From Sipunculus nudus (lineage: Eukaryota; Annelida; Sipuncula; Golfingiida; Sipunculidae), in NCBI GenBank assembly GCA_026874595.1, contig CM049313.1, positions 53,491,659-53,555,658 on the forward strand: a DNA stretch of 64,000 nt. The letters run 5' to 3'. This document shows positions 51,941 to 63,482 of the stretch, piece by piece; the first letter of the stretch is position 1, and each line of letters begins with the position of its first letter. Below the pieces are notes generated by a model. It was not told the origin of the DNA. It ran no database searches and saw nothing but the letters and a program-made list of their open reading frames with translations. A program made the translations under genes and the position numbers.

Positions 51941-53045
51941 TAGGTCAACGTATGGCCCACAACTAAAGCAAGAACCTATATGATTTTGGGGTCAAGAGGT
52001 CAAAGGTCAAGGTCAAGGACTCACTTAATTAAAAAGATTATGGCTGCATTTTAAGCCAAGCTTTTCACGAAACTTTCCATTTTGTGCATTTAGCTGACTT
52101 GCCAGTATGGGAAGAGCATAAATGAATTTGGGGTCACATGGTCAGAGGTCAAGGTCACAGGGGCCATCTGTTCACAAATTAGTTTCCAGATGATAACTCA
52201 AGTTTAGTTTGATATATTGGTTTCACACGTAACTCCCTTATGACTCACCACTAAAGTAAGAGCCGTGTTGATTTTGGGGTCAAACGGTCAAAGGTCAAGG
52301 TCACAGGACTCATTTCTTTTAAAAAATGCATATGCATTTGAAGCCAAACTTTTCATCCCAAACCTTCCATCTTCAAGATATTTCTAACCTGCCAATAGGG
52401 AAAGATTCTGTTCAATTTTGGGGTCATGGGGTCAAAGGTCAAAGGTCAAGGACACGGTACCAACTTATTTAGAAAGATTCCAAAGCAGAGTTATCATCTG
52501 GAAATTAATTTTTGACAGTTGTCCCCTGTGACCTAAACCTTTGACGTTGTGATCCCAAATGCAATTAGGTTCTTCCACTATTGGCAAGTCAGCTGTATGA
52601 AGTTTTGGATGAAAAGTTTGACTTGAAATATATCCACAATTTTTTTAAATAAGTGGAACCTGTGAACTTGATCTTTGACCTGATGACACCAAAATTATAA
52701 GGGTTCATTCTGTAATGCTGGGCCATTTATAAGGCAAGTTTGAAGCCAATCTGTCTATCGAAACCAGACTTTTCATCTGGAAATTAATTTTTGACAGTTG
52801 TCCCCTGTGACCTAAACCTTTGACGTTGTGATCCCAAATGCAATCAGGTTCTTCCACTATTGGCAAGTCAGCTGTATGGAGTTTTGGATGAAAAGTTTGA
52901 CTTAAAATGTATCCACATTTTTTTTTAAATAAGTGGAACCTGTGAACTTGATCTTTGACCTGATGACACCAAAATTATAAGGGTTCATTCTTTAATGCTG
53001 GGCCATTTATAAGGCAAGTTTGGAACAAATATGTCACATCGAACT
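51940..53045. repeat. AGGTCA-rich degenerate repeats plus a 279-bp tandem duplication
   Basis: 51990-52460 carries repeated GGGGTCA...AGGTCAAAGGTCA blocks. Two nearly identical 279-bp units start at 52495 and 52774, each with TTGACAGTTGTCCCCTGTG and CTTGATCTTTGACCTGATG. No coding frame is conserved between the units. Confidence 0.85.
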
Positions 53046-54140
53046 AGAGTTATGATCTGGAAACAAGTTTGTGGATGGACTGACGAACAGTCAGACTACG
53101 AGATGAATAGACGGATGGACAGGATGGTTACTATAAAATATCCACTTTTATATAACAGACCAGGTTTCGGGCAACTTCATGAAAAGACAATTGAGAAGAT
53201 TGCTGTCATTTTATAGTCTAAAAAATCGAAAAAAGTCGTAAAAATTAGAAAAAAATACAGGTGGCGCCAACAGTTTTTTTTTCGGAAACTGACAAAACTA
53301 GTCATGGTCAAAATTCAAGGCCAGATTCATGACAGTCCATGCATTAATTATCAAGATACTGGAAGTTTTGCAACAAATGTTTAATTATTCTGGGGATACT
53401 TACAAGCCCCATATCTCAAAGATATAGGTCGTAGTAAACTTATTCCTGGTTTCAAAGGGATTTTTATGGACCTCCATGCATGGTTGTTCACTAAGAAGCT
53501 TCTAGGTTCAGAGGTTACGCTTTATGCCATGCTAATGGACGACGGACAGAGCGTAAAAACCCATATCTCAGTTGATTTTCATTCAGCTGAGCTAAAATGG
53601 GTGAGCCTCAGATGGAAATGGCTCAGTCTCAAAAGTAAAAAGACCCCTGTCTCTGGTATGACCCTGTTTTTTTTTTTTTTGTTTTTTTTTTGCGTTCAAC
53701 ATATTTATATAACTGGTCCTTATAGAGTTTATTTAACGCTGTCGGGATACGCCTGATTGGTAGTTCTAAATTTTCAGTATCTCATACGGTCAAAAGTTTC
53801 TTATTGTCAACCAACTTTTGGGGTTTATCTGATATGTATGATGTGTTCCTCTATTGTCACTTGCATCCATATTAAATTTGAACTCAAATGAGATTAATCT
53901 TGACATGATATTTAATGAATAAAAGTGATTCTATATGAAAAATACCATCTCCCTTAAATCTCATAAATGTTGTCAGTTAAGACTGTCGCGATTCAGGAAA
54001 AGTTTCAGCTGTGAAATATAGAATAAAAAGAAGTCGGAATAATCATGAATTATGCCAACATTTGTAACACATATTTACATGATATATTAGAGGGGGCGAA
54101 GGGGTCGGGGCGATCTGGGAAATAGAAAAGAATATGCGCT

Positions 54141-54611
54141 TCAAGGGGCCCAATAACCTATTTGACCTTTATAAACTAAAGGTAATCCCTTGGAGCTGTT
54201 ATATAACAGGTCAGAAAATGTGGATATCACCGCACATAGGCTGCTTGTTTTGTTTATATGAACGCATTTATACATGTAATATATGGAGACCCGCCAAAAT
54301 AATCAAAACAAATTCAACAAGGGCATCTGGCAGCAAATCTGATTAGCCATAGTTTTGCAGATGGCGTTTTGCAACAAGTGACCTTTCTGCTACCGCATAT
54401 ACGCAACCTCCCACCTTAGGTTACATGTTTTTCCCGTTTGTCAACATTTCTGTGTTTACAAACATGTTGTTGATAAACAAGTTCATACATCCTTCACGGA
54501 GGCCTTATATGAACTTTTCACATCTAAAATTACCCTTAGATCATTAATACATACATAGAGGAAGCCAGAAATCACATTAATTCTTTTTCGAAAGGTAGGT
54601 GAATGGGTACC
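54141..54611 (+). repeat. Dispersed repeat R1, copy 2
   Basis: Opposite-orientation relative of 23408-23862. It starts TCAAGGGGCCCAATAACC and ends GAAAGGTAGGTGAATGGG. The 70-codon frame beginning at 54134 keeps the GPNNLFDLYKLKVIP block but then diverges by frameshift from copy 1. Confidence 0.75.
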
Positions 54612-55275
54612 ATTAATATAAAAAAATCAGAGCCGGACTTTGCGTCTCCCAACTTTTCTTCCCTATACCTCTACATGTAAGGGTTATGTATAAAGTTTTC
54701 TAGTTTCCCGGCACACTGGTTTATCTTTGTCAGGGTGCTGAGTCCCCGCTTTTCTAAGATTCTTTATCCACCTCCTGAAAAGAAAGGAATACTAGTATGA
54801 AGTCTTGTAGAAGGCAGAAATATGTGAAGTATGAACACTTGGGATCAGCTTGCGCTGGCATTGACACGACACCTGGTGGCGAATTTACAAAGTACAGTGT
54901 TCGAACACATGAGTAAAGGGTCGCCATTTTTAGTTTCTCCCTTTATACTGAGCATTGGCTAATTTAAATAATAATTTATATTATTCATAGACATGCGTAA
55001 AAATAGCCACGAATACACGACCCAGTACATATTTATATATTGGGCTGGTAAGCCTAACTTGACATTAGTAGGCTGTTCGTGGACTCTAATGTCAGAGGGC
55101 TGAAATGGCGCAAGCGTAAAACATCCCTGATTTGGTCTTCATCTTATGGGTTTAACACTGTATGTATGGAAATGGTATTAAAAGGTATAATGGTATAATT
55201 TGCAAATATATTTTAAATAATCTCCTGCACTTAAAAAGTCACACTACTTATGTAGTTAGCTATACAACCACATAT

Positions 55276-55311
55276 GTGTATATATATATATATATTATAT
55301 ATATATATACA
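55276..55311. repeat. (TA)n microsatellite
   Basis: Short TA tract with one slip. Confidence 0.93.
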
Positions 55312-55657
55312 TATATTCATCAGTATTGAACTATTATTAGGTAGTAATAAAACAAAGAGGGGCCAAGTGAAAAATAGGATCAAGACTCTGAATATGAACA
55401 AATTTTAATAGATATAAAATAGTGCACAATCGATTGATTTTGAACGGATAAATTTACTATGATTTCTGAAGTATAAAATAATCCTCGTGGTCGTCATCAG
55501 GTCACGTGGTGATCACGTGTCAAACCAGTCCCCAGAACCTGCTGTCATCAAAATATGAAGCATACGTCGTTCATTACATCACAATTTAACAAATGTTGTG
55601 CAATTATTTTCTCCGTCTAAGTTTAAAGTTTATCACACAGCTACGATGAATCCATCA

Positions 55658-55736
55658 CTAACACAGGAATCTCTTCAGAAGAAGACACACTGGGTAGGCG
55701 AGAACAAATGCCCGGGACACCTCCGAAACGGCTGAG
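55658..55736 (-). CDS. Gene B exon 3 (C-terminal hydrophobic segment, stop)
   Basis: The acceptor TATATTTCAG ends at 55737 and the TAG is at 55660-55658. A second AG five bases in would shift frame and lose the hydrophobic segment, so the first AG is preferred. Confidence 0.7.
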
Positions 55737-58153
55737 CTGAAATATAGCGATGACAAAAAATGTGTGTGTTTGCATTTATATAGATTGTTCTGATTATTCC
55801 TGGCTTATGCCAAAGCATATACCAGGGCATATATAGAGCGACAGTAGTATAGTGCCTTCATGTGAATCGTTACCCAACGGTTCACTCATTGTCTTGAAGC
55901 ATCAGATTCAGTCATTCATTTACATTCATTCTATTCTAATATTAACGAACTTTGTAGGTACTAGTTACAAATACTTGCACTGCAATAGTCCTAAAGCGAA
56001 AAAGTAAAAATTTCACAGGAGTTATGGGAAAATATGAGAATTACCCCCTTAGGACACACATGGTATCGTCCCCGATCGTTCACGACCAAAACCAGGCATA
56101 GCCGAGGAATGGACACAAAAGAATTGTGTTTTAAAATTCAATTGGTACCACCATCATTTATAATACAGATTTCTAATCTTCCATGCAGTATTTTTTTAAA
56201 TACCCTCAGCAGAATGAAACGAACTGATAAGCCGTACCTGTCGTTACTTGGGCTGACCGAGGTCACCTCTGGGACGGTAGAGGTTTCATTTCTACTGGTT
56301 CCATTATCTCCACTAACAAGTGTGATTGTCATTGCTGTAAATAAAGATAAAACAACATCGGTATCTTGATTTTGTTTCAATGTTTAAGTTTTCGGGAGTC
56401 CTCTAACGTCTAACATTATTTATAGTTATACTCATTTACCTGGTTAGTGGAAAATGATTTGAATGGACTGACTGGGGACACAATATTTAGGATTGTTTAA
56501 ATTGCATTTAAAACATTATATAAAGAAACGCTGTCATTCATTTCAAATACATCCCCGTCAGGATACCTCAGATCAAGCTTAAATGGACTGTCATTAGCGC
56601 CAATAGGTTTCACATATGAATTTGGGTTGGTGCACACACATGGTTTCATGTGGTAAATTGTTTAAGAAATTCTGTGAATGGGGCTCTGTGTCACCATGGT
56701 ATTTAAATTTTTTTATTAATATATTATGGTGAATCAGATTACCTCCAAAATGTATCAGACTGTTTCATGGGTGTTTCCCGAAATCCTAAATAAAATTTCA
56801 TCAAAATCAATTAGTAAATGTTCGTGTAAAGGTGATCACAGAAAAACTAAAATAATTACGCCACCTGGCGGAGGTATTAAAATAAAAACGATAGTATATG
56901 CATGTTCATCCCTTTGATGTCAAATCGAATAACGTCACAGGTACATTAATCATGCAGCTAAACTGTTTACTTTGAAATGTTGATTGAACCTTATCAGTTT
57001 CCCACTTAGATATGCGAATGAACGTTCGTAAAATGGTGGAGTGGAGAACGTGGCCGGATAGGCATTCCTTATTACCCTATTTACTAGCGACAGCTTGTCA
57101 CCCCAAACGTCGATTTTAGATGAACTGAAGACGATGGGGTGACAGTACAAGCTATTGGGTTCGCATCAATTCTAGTATGTGCAGATGTGCACGCCATTTC
57201 TGACACTGCTTTTTCATTTTTATCTACTTCTCGAACTGTCATTTTCCTGAGTTAAGACAAAAAGTGACGTTATTCTGTTGGGGAAATAATAATTATTACA
57301 TCCACGGTTGACTTACGTGTATTCGTGCAGCAGTTTTTAATTCCGAGGCTGCTTTTACTCGAAAAACTCGTCTCCACGTCTGTCAGCGGGAGAACCATAA
57401 CTTCCGGTAGGGGATTTCCAAACGGCTATGTGTAAAACTCGGAAGTCCGAAGTCGGAAGCAAGGACTTTTTTTAAAGCAATGATCGAAGAATAATTAAAA
57501 TTCTACCACATCAATGGAAAGTACCTTTTTATTTTTATTGATAGAATAGTTATCCATCCGATGTTATAGACTATTTTTTGCTCGGAAATGCTCGGTTATG
57601 GTCCAAATGTGTAAAACTCGGAAGCCAGTAAAGGCAAATGCACTGGTCATCATATCATCAGCAAACGTGTCAAGCATTTTCAGTTTCATCAGTATCATAT
57701 ATTTTTCATAAACTCAGTCTGTTTTGTAACATTCATGATGCTGTTTTTTTATAATATATTATATTGATATTTTATTTCATTTTTTATAACAAGATTATTT
57801 TAACTCATCAATATTTTACGCTGTTACCGCATTTTATGTTGGCGGAAACATGAAAAAAAAGGTTTTGATAATATTTATAATATAATATACATGTGCCCCT
57901 ATAAAAATCACCCTGATTATATCATAGAGACTTAAACAGAAAATTTGACAGAACCAAAAAAGTCCAGTTAATGTTTTTACAAGTTGTTTCGAACAAAATA
58001 TTTTATTTTTAATGTATAAATTGAAAAACCTTTTCCTCTTCCACTGACCAAAAAATTTCATCGGGATTATGAACCTCTTAGACTCTTATCTATTATGTAA
58101 TACTTTTTATGCCAAATTATATTTTACATTTCATGGTCCGGTTGCACACATTG

Positions 58154-58214
<61 letters not shown>

Positions 58215-59054
58215 GTTAACAAAATTGTAATTTCTTATCGAGATCCTTGTAATCGTACAGTAATATGAAGTTGAAGGTAGCACATTCTGGGTAGATGCCC
58301 TTTTCATGCACATATTATATACGTTTGAGAGTGAAATCAGTTGCAAACAGACTTTAATATATTAATAAATATCCATATATTTGAAGTTGAAATGTGATGT
58401 TGAAACATCAGGAGTGAAATTATTTATTATTTTCCAATTCATTAATTGGTGATTTACTCCACTGAGAGAGCATCCAAATATATACTAGTATAATAAGAGA
58501 GGAACTATTTCCGTTATCACATTTTTCTCGATAATAACACCGACGAATCCCCCCCCCCCCCCCCAATCGCATTATCGTGTGAGTAATGCACGGTCTCCCC
58601 ACAGAGCTGAGCTCGGGATGGGATCGACCGTGAAAAATCTCACGGCTCCTCGGCTGATACTCAGACTCGCGCACTGTGTTCTGCTGTCCCAGCCTATGCG
58701 CTCACAGAGCACAAATGTCGGAAAAAATGCAAAGACTGTCATAAGACTTAATCATATCAATTATTTTACAACGAGTACTACATTTAAATACTAGGAGTGA
58801 CATTTGCCAGTTATAAATGTATAGACGCGCATTTCATCATTGACATTAACATGTTACGAACTTTTGAATATTTGGACTTTCCAGTTTATACCGTATTTTT
58901 ATAGAAATATAAATATTAAGCCCAACAACCTAAAGTTTAAATTCATTGTTCAAAAACATGTAGGAGAATAGTTGCGGAACAGAAAATCAATCATAATCTT
59001 GAGATGAGATGGGGTGAAATATATTACGTGAAAATACAAATATATATATATATA

Positions 59055-59107
<53 letters not shown>

Positions 59108-62100
59108 TTACAAATAAAAAAAAATAAAAACTTATAGTTTTCCGATTATGTATCATGTATTGTATTATACACTCATTAAAAGCAGAATCATGCATAAGCA
59201 ATTTTAATATATGCATGCAACTATAATTATAATGAAACTGCATTTGGGCACGTGTTAACCAGTGCGTCTCTGTGACTTCCGAGTTATACACATTGGATAA
59301 CATCCAAGCACTTCTGACTGACTTCCGAGATGGCTTCCGAGCACAAAATCTTCCATAACGTTCAGATTAAACAATGGATAACTATTATTCTTCACAGAAT
59401 GAAAAATAAAGATCTTATTCTATCGGGGGAAAAAGAAAACGGTATTGAAGCGTTAGCATTTTGTATATGCTTTAAACTGCTTTCGTTGGTTTCCAGCTTC
59501 CGGCTTCCGATTTCCAAGTTTACATACACGACCGCGCCATGACACATTTAGTTTTGAATGAGAAGTACCGCTTCACGTGAATCGATGCTACAGTGATGTA
59601 TGGAGGTAATAAATGTAATTATTTTTGTGTAACAACATTTTTTTTTTCGATATTAAGCACATATAATACGACTATATAAGCCTGTGATGCCAAATAATAA
59701 CAGACAGGAAATATTTTGATCTGACGCTTAGAATGGGCGTTCTGTTGTGACTGCCATCATGACTCCAGGCCCTATCAGTTTATTTCCGAAGGCCTGAGTG
59801 TCATGTTGTCATGGCTACCTATTTACAGACTTAAGTACCTCTCAATGGACGCCGGAATATTAAAGCTATTAACAGGTTTTATTTCAGCCATCCTTTGTCT
59901 GAGTGCATTCTGATCTTAAACATAAACCGATCTTTAAGCTTTCTAATATTGATCGACTTTTGCGTTATCACCTAAGAGTATTATTCCGGCTTCTTCGCGG
60001 CCGATACGGCCCTAATCGCTACCAAACTCTCTTCGCAGAGAGAAATCACCCAAAAAACTCTCTCCAGCCTTCAGACTTTATTCGGAGTCGGTTAGTGTCG
60101 TGTCGAAGTCTTAAAGTTTAACGGATTAATAATACTATATGAGACTAATTCTATTGAAAGATTTAATATTACTCTATTTTCTAGTATATCATAAGTCAGA
60201 CTGTCTTCGGAGTCAGTTAGTGTCGTGCCAAAGTCTGAAAGTTTAACGGATTAATAATACCATATCAGACTAATTCTATTGAAAGCATGATTAAAAGTTG
60301 AATATGGGCTCAATGAAAATTAGGATAAATCTATGCGTATCGATACGTTACGTCGATACGGTTCGCGATACAGATTATGACTGTTTTACAGTCGTAACAA
60401 GGGAACACATAGTCTGCAAAAAAAATAGATACAACTCTTTAAATATATCCTATGCTGTTTAAAAGCTATAGGTACTGTACATTTTTATTTTAACATATAA
60501 GAAAAAAAAATATAAAACATATTGGCACATAATCGATTGGAAATATATAAACGCACGCCGGTGCTTCCATGAAAAGCCTACGCATGTGAGCGATAATAGT
60601 TGAATATTACTCACGATGGCCACTTCACATATCTCTAACAATATATTAATTATTTTCTTTTATTCATTTTGTGATCCATGAAGGGTACTAAGTTATATAT
60701 TCCACTATTTACCTTTAAATCCTTAAACGGTTACCGCAGCAATTTCTCGCTGTGCATCGACACCGCAGTGAAAGTTTGTTTTAACTCCCTGTGTTACAAC
60801 GTGGTGAAATAAATGGTCAAAGCTCTTGGAAAAATCAAATATATGAAGGAAAATGAGATTAAATGGATTCTTATTCCAGAAAATATATATAAGTTAACTG
60901 TGTAATCACATATATCTCATTCTGATCTAATAATTTTCAAGTGGGAGTTTTTTTATTCAGAAATGTAACACATGGGCAAATGAAACGCATCGTCAACACA
61001 TATCAGATACTGCCAAACGTGTATTGTAATACGTATTGTACTTGAATCGACTGGCCGACACTGAACTTTGGTTCGTGTATTGGTGTGAGTCCGTCCGTAC
61101 GTCAGTCAGTTAACCTTTGTTGTCACCGAGATCTTGTTTGAATCAAGCTGTGACAGCTACAGATCATACATTTATAATCCCCTACCGTTGCTTCACCCTA
61201 CTCATCGGAAACCTTCGACGTCGTTAAGAAGGGTATGATTTGATGGAGGCCCGGAACCACTTTACGACTAGAGGAAACACGTTTTGTCGCCTTACTAGCT
61301 CGCGTTACCGGGATATGAGTAATAAATGCTGGTCTGACATTAGTTTATAGTCATTAATATACTCTCCTCAAAACGAAACTAAATGGAAGAGAAAGAGTAA
61401 CCATGGTAACAAACACCACCAGAGAGTTGTTTCGAGGCAACTAGAATTACGGGACACGTCTGAACGTGTTGCCAAGCAACGCTTTGGAACATCTAACACT
61501 CCTTATGGTCCACTTATGCCTCTAATATATAACCAGGTCGGGGTTGTGTCTAGTTTTTAATCAAGCTTTTAATCAAGCTTTTAATCAAGTTTTTAATCAC
61601 TATATCCACGCCACTTTATATGTAGGGATGATTTAACGATGACTTTTAATATAATGATTAGCCGCCAATTTCTAAAGGAAAAATTGTATTTTGGTAAAAA
61701 GGTGCTTGTATTGTAAATAATGCTTATAAAGGTTTTATTTGTGTCAAAATATAAGTTAATATAATTTTTCTGTCTTAATATTCCTTTTATTGTTATATTC
61801 TGAAGCATTTACTGCATTTTTTATATTTTAAATATAAATTTTGTCTCTTGAATATATATGAATAGTTAATTAATTATTCATTTATTATAACTCTTTGAAG
61901 GGAAGCCCGCCCGCAACGAAGATAGCCAGCAGTACGATTTTCAAATAACCCAAAAAATAAAAAAAGTTCAGTTAATATGTTGTATAGTTAATGAGCTAAA
62001 TAAAAATATATATTACAGGATACAGTGTATGATATTCTAAACTATGAAAATTTAAAAAAAATGTAAAATAGACCATATACTAAAACGAGTGTTTTTGAAA

Positions 62101-62715
62101 ACTATAGTGGGTATGTTATGTTAATCATGTAACATTGTACCTGATCACATAAAGCATAGGTCGCAGATTATTTATACATTAATGTTTTATTAGATAAACC
62201 TATAACCGCACCTCCAAGGACCAGCAGTTCCGCTGCAGTAAGGAAGAAGTGTTACTGAGATGAAAGACAGTAAAAGACGCAAATGTCATCGCACATTTTT
62301 TTTTAAAGAAAAAGGCTGGTTAGATGCGAACGATGCATTGATCTGGCGCCTAACTTGAGAGGACAACATGCGGGGTAACATGGTAACAATTCTTAAATCG
62401 TTTAAGGTTAACATTTCTTGTCTATTACTCTTACTATATCTTGAAAACTTGTAATTCTGTATTAATATTACTATTACATATTACTATTACCCCATCTTGG
62501 CTTACACACGTACTTTTCTAACCATCTCGCAATGCGCTCTCAGTAGATGGCGCTGTTAGACACAGAAAAAACAAATTTCAAGCGAAACGTTCCTTATGGA
62601 ATTTGTCAGAAAATTACCAAGCATGGTTTTCCCAGCTTTTTCAATGCTTCAATAACTTTTCGTTTGCGAAGACCCATGTGCATGTCCGGTTATACACAAT
62701 CACTTACACACCATA

Positions 62716-62750
<35 letters not shown>

Positions 62751-62842
62751 TACACATACCATCATAGACCCCATCACACACACACACACATACACATACC
62801 ATCACAACCATCACACACACTATCACACACATAAACACACAG

Positions 62843-62887
<45 letters not shown>

Positions 62888-63062
62888 TATACTTTGGATA
62901 CCGAGTGTTTTAACTTTGCGATATTCGAAAGTGAAATACTCATTAAAATAAATCCTTCATGATTAGGATGCTTCATCGTCAAAGGAAAATCGAAAGTCAA
63001 AAGAAAAATGATAATCTAATGTTTCGCTTACCGACAATGAGTATTAAGACACCAAGCCTCAT
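55658..63062 (-). CDS. Gene B: tiny secreted or membrane-anchored glycoprotein, 68 aa, three exons
   Basis: Coding exons are 63062-63032, 56334-56238 and 55736-55658 (207 nt, 68 codons plus TAG), with GT-AG introns of phase 1 and 2. Residues 1-19 form a signal peptide (MRLGVLILIVAMTITLVSG). Residues 20-51 are Ser/Thr/Asn-rich with sequons at N21, N26 and N41; the last is completed by splicing. Residues 52-63 (AFVLAYPVCLLL) are hydrophobic with a central proline, followed by KRFLC. Without cleavage of the C-terminus it would be a short single-pass protein; with cleavage it would leave a glycopeptide of about 30 residues. The design parallels gene A: same intron phases at both shared junctions and a similar last-exon pattern (VLAYPVCLLLKR versus LVAVPVMVSLLHELR). 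No family is recognised. ATTAAA at 55409-55404 (minus strand) could be the poly(A) signal. Confidence 0.72.
56238..56334 (-). CDS. Gene B exon 2
   Basis: The acceptor TTTATTTACAG ends at 56335 and the donor GTACGG starts at 56237. It completes the signal peptide and encodes the Ser/Thr/Asn-rich middle (DNGTSRNETSTVPEV). Phase 1 to 2. Confidence 0.75.
57317..57398 (-). CDS. Possible alternative first exon (27 codons), phase 1
   Basis: Minus-strand ATG at 57398 reads MVLPLTDVETSFSSKSSLG and on to a GTAAGT donor at 57316, phase 1. CCGGAAGTT (ETS-like) lies directly upstream. The next phase-1 acceptor that stays open is gene B exon 2 at 56334. A nearer acceptor at about 57249 gives a stop at once. 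It could be another gene's first exon or chance. Confidence 0.3.
58158..58211. repeat. (TA)n microsatellite
   Basis: About 54 bp of TA. Confidence 0.96.
58575..58725 (-). mobile_element. tRNA-derived SINE, family S1 copy 2
   Basis: On the minus strand, CGAGTCTGAGTATCAGC matches the B-box region of copy 1 and is followed by GCCGTGAGATTTTTCACGG. It shares an exact 16-mer with 45893-45908 in the same relative position. Confidence 0.65.
59040..59103. repeat. (TA)n microsatellite
   Basis: TA tract interrupted once by GAA. Confidence 0.95.
60066..60290. repeat. Tandem duplication, 125-bp period
   Basis: Two copies of a block with CGGAGTC, GTTAGTGTCGTG, AAAGTTTAACGGATTAATAA and GACTAATTCTATTGAAAG, offset by about 125 bp and diverged at several bases. 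Confidence 0.85.
61397..61480. promoter_or_regulatory. Pair of RFX X-box motifs
   Basis: GTAACCATGGTAAC (61397-61410) and GTTGCCAAGCAAC (61468-61480) both fit the X-box consensus, and a half-site GAGGCAAC lies between them. They overlap an ATG-less open frame on the plus strand (about 61351-61560). Confidence 0.45.
62542..62555 (+). promoter_or_regulatory. CTCF-like AGATGGCGC motif
   Basis: AGTAGATGGCGCTG is identical to 22942-22955 and resembles the invertebrate CTCF core. Confidence 0.35.
62715..62881. repeat. (CA)n and (TA)n microsatellites
   Basis: CA at 62715-62748 with further CA-rich copies to 62840, then TA at 62853-62881. Confidence 0.95.
63032..63062 (-). CDS. Gene B exon 1 (start, signal peptide part 1)
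   Basis: ATG at 63062 encodes MRLGVLILIV plus one base, then donor GTAAGC. Phase 1. Confidence 0.75.
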
Positions 63063-63136
63063 ATCGTCTACGTCACGCGAGTCGTCAGGGAGAGCTGTCC
63101 TGTCAACTACAGTCCCAGGCACAAGGGGAACAAGGG

Positions 63137-63144
63137 CTTTTATA
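63137..63144 (-). promoter_or_regulatory. TATA box of gene B
   Basis: TATAAAAG in a GGG/CCC context on the minus strand, about 75 bp upstream of the ATG. A TGACGT (CRE-like) hexamer lies between the TATA box and the ATG, just before the start codon. Confidence 0.65.
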
Positions 63145-63237
63145 CCCATATCATTATGTTATGATTTGCTTGCACTTTATATCTTGAACATGTGGTTAGC
63201 AGCGAGCCAATCACGATTGACGTCAATTTATAAATAA

Positions 63238-63329
<92 letters not shown>
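63238..63329. repeat. (TTA)n then (TA)n microsatellite
   Basis: TTA repeats to about 63281, then TA to 63329, about 100-190 bp upstream of the gene B TATA box. Confidence 0.96.
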
Positions 63330-63330
<1 letters not shown>

Positions 63331-63424
63331 TGTGGTCAGCTACATATTCGCGAGTTCAAATCTCGGGACTTGTTTTGTTTATGTTCGTGATCTTGCCATA
63401 CAATAACTATTATGTCTCATTTCC

Positions 63425-63428
<4 letters not shown>

Positions 63429-63482
<54 letters not shown>
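63429..63482. repeat. (GA)n microsatellite
   Basis: About 54 bp of GA. Confidence 0.96.

Larger units (their letters stand above)
53046..55400. other. Intergenic space between genes A and B, part 2
   Basis: A T-run lies at 53668-53690, an R1 repeat copy at 54141-54611 and a (TA)n at 55276-55311. Nothing else is supported. Confidence 0.5.
57425..59525. mobile_element. Possible element bounded by inverted GGAAG-rich ends
   Basis: GTGTAAAACTCGGAAGTCCG near 57429 is loosely matched in inverse by CTTCCGGCTTCCGATTTCC near 59499 followed by TTTACATACACG. Internal copies of GTGTAAAACTCGGAAG (57609) and TGACTTCCGAG (59273, 59320) repeat the motif. The limits are uncertain. Confidence 0.4.
56335..63031 (-). 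other. Gene B first intron (6.7 kb)
   Basis: Contains a possible alternative first exon at 57317-57398, (TA)n tracts at 58158-58211 and 59040-59103, a SINE at 58575-58725, inverted GGAAG-rich blocks at 57425 and 59490, a tandem duplication at 60066-60290, an X-box pair at 61397-61480 and a (CA)n/(TA)n patch at 62715-62881. Confidence 0.55.

Noticed and set aside
57120-57249. 50-codon frame MTVREVDKNEKAVSEM on the minus strand after a good acceptor
   Set aside because: Splicing from the upstream candidate exon gives an immediate stop, and no other first exon was found. Left uncalled.
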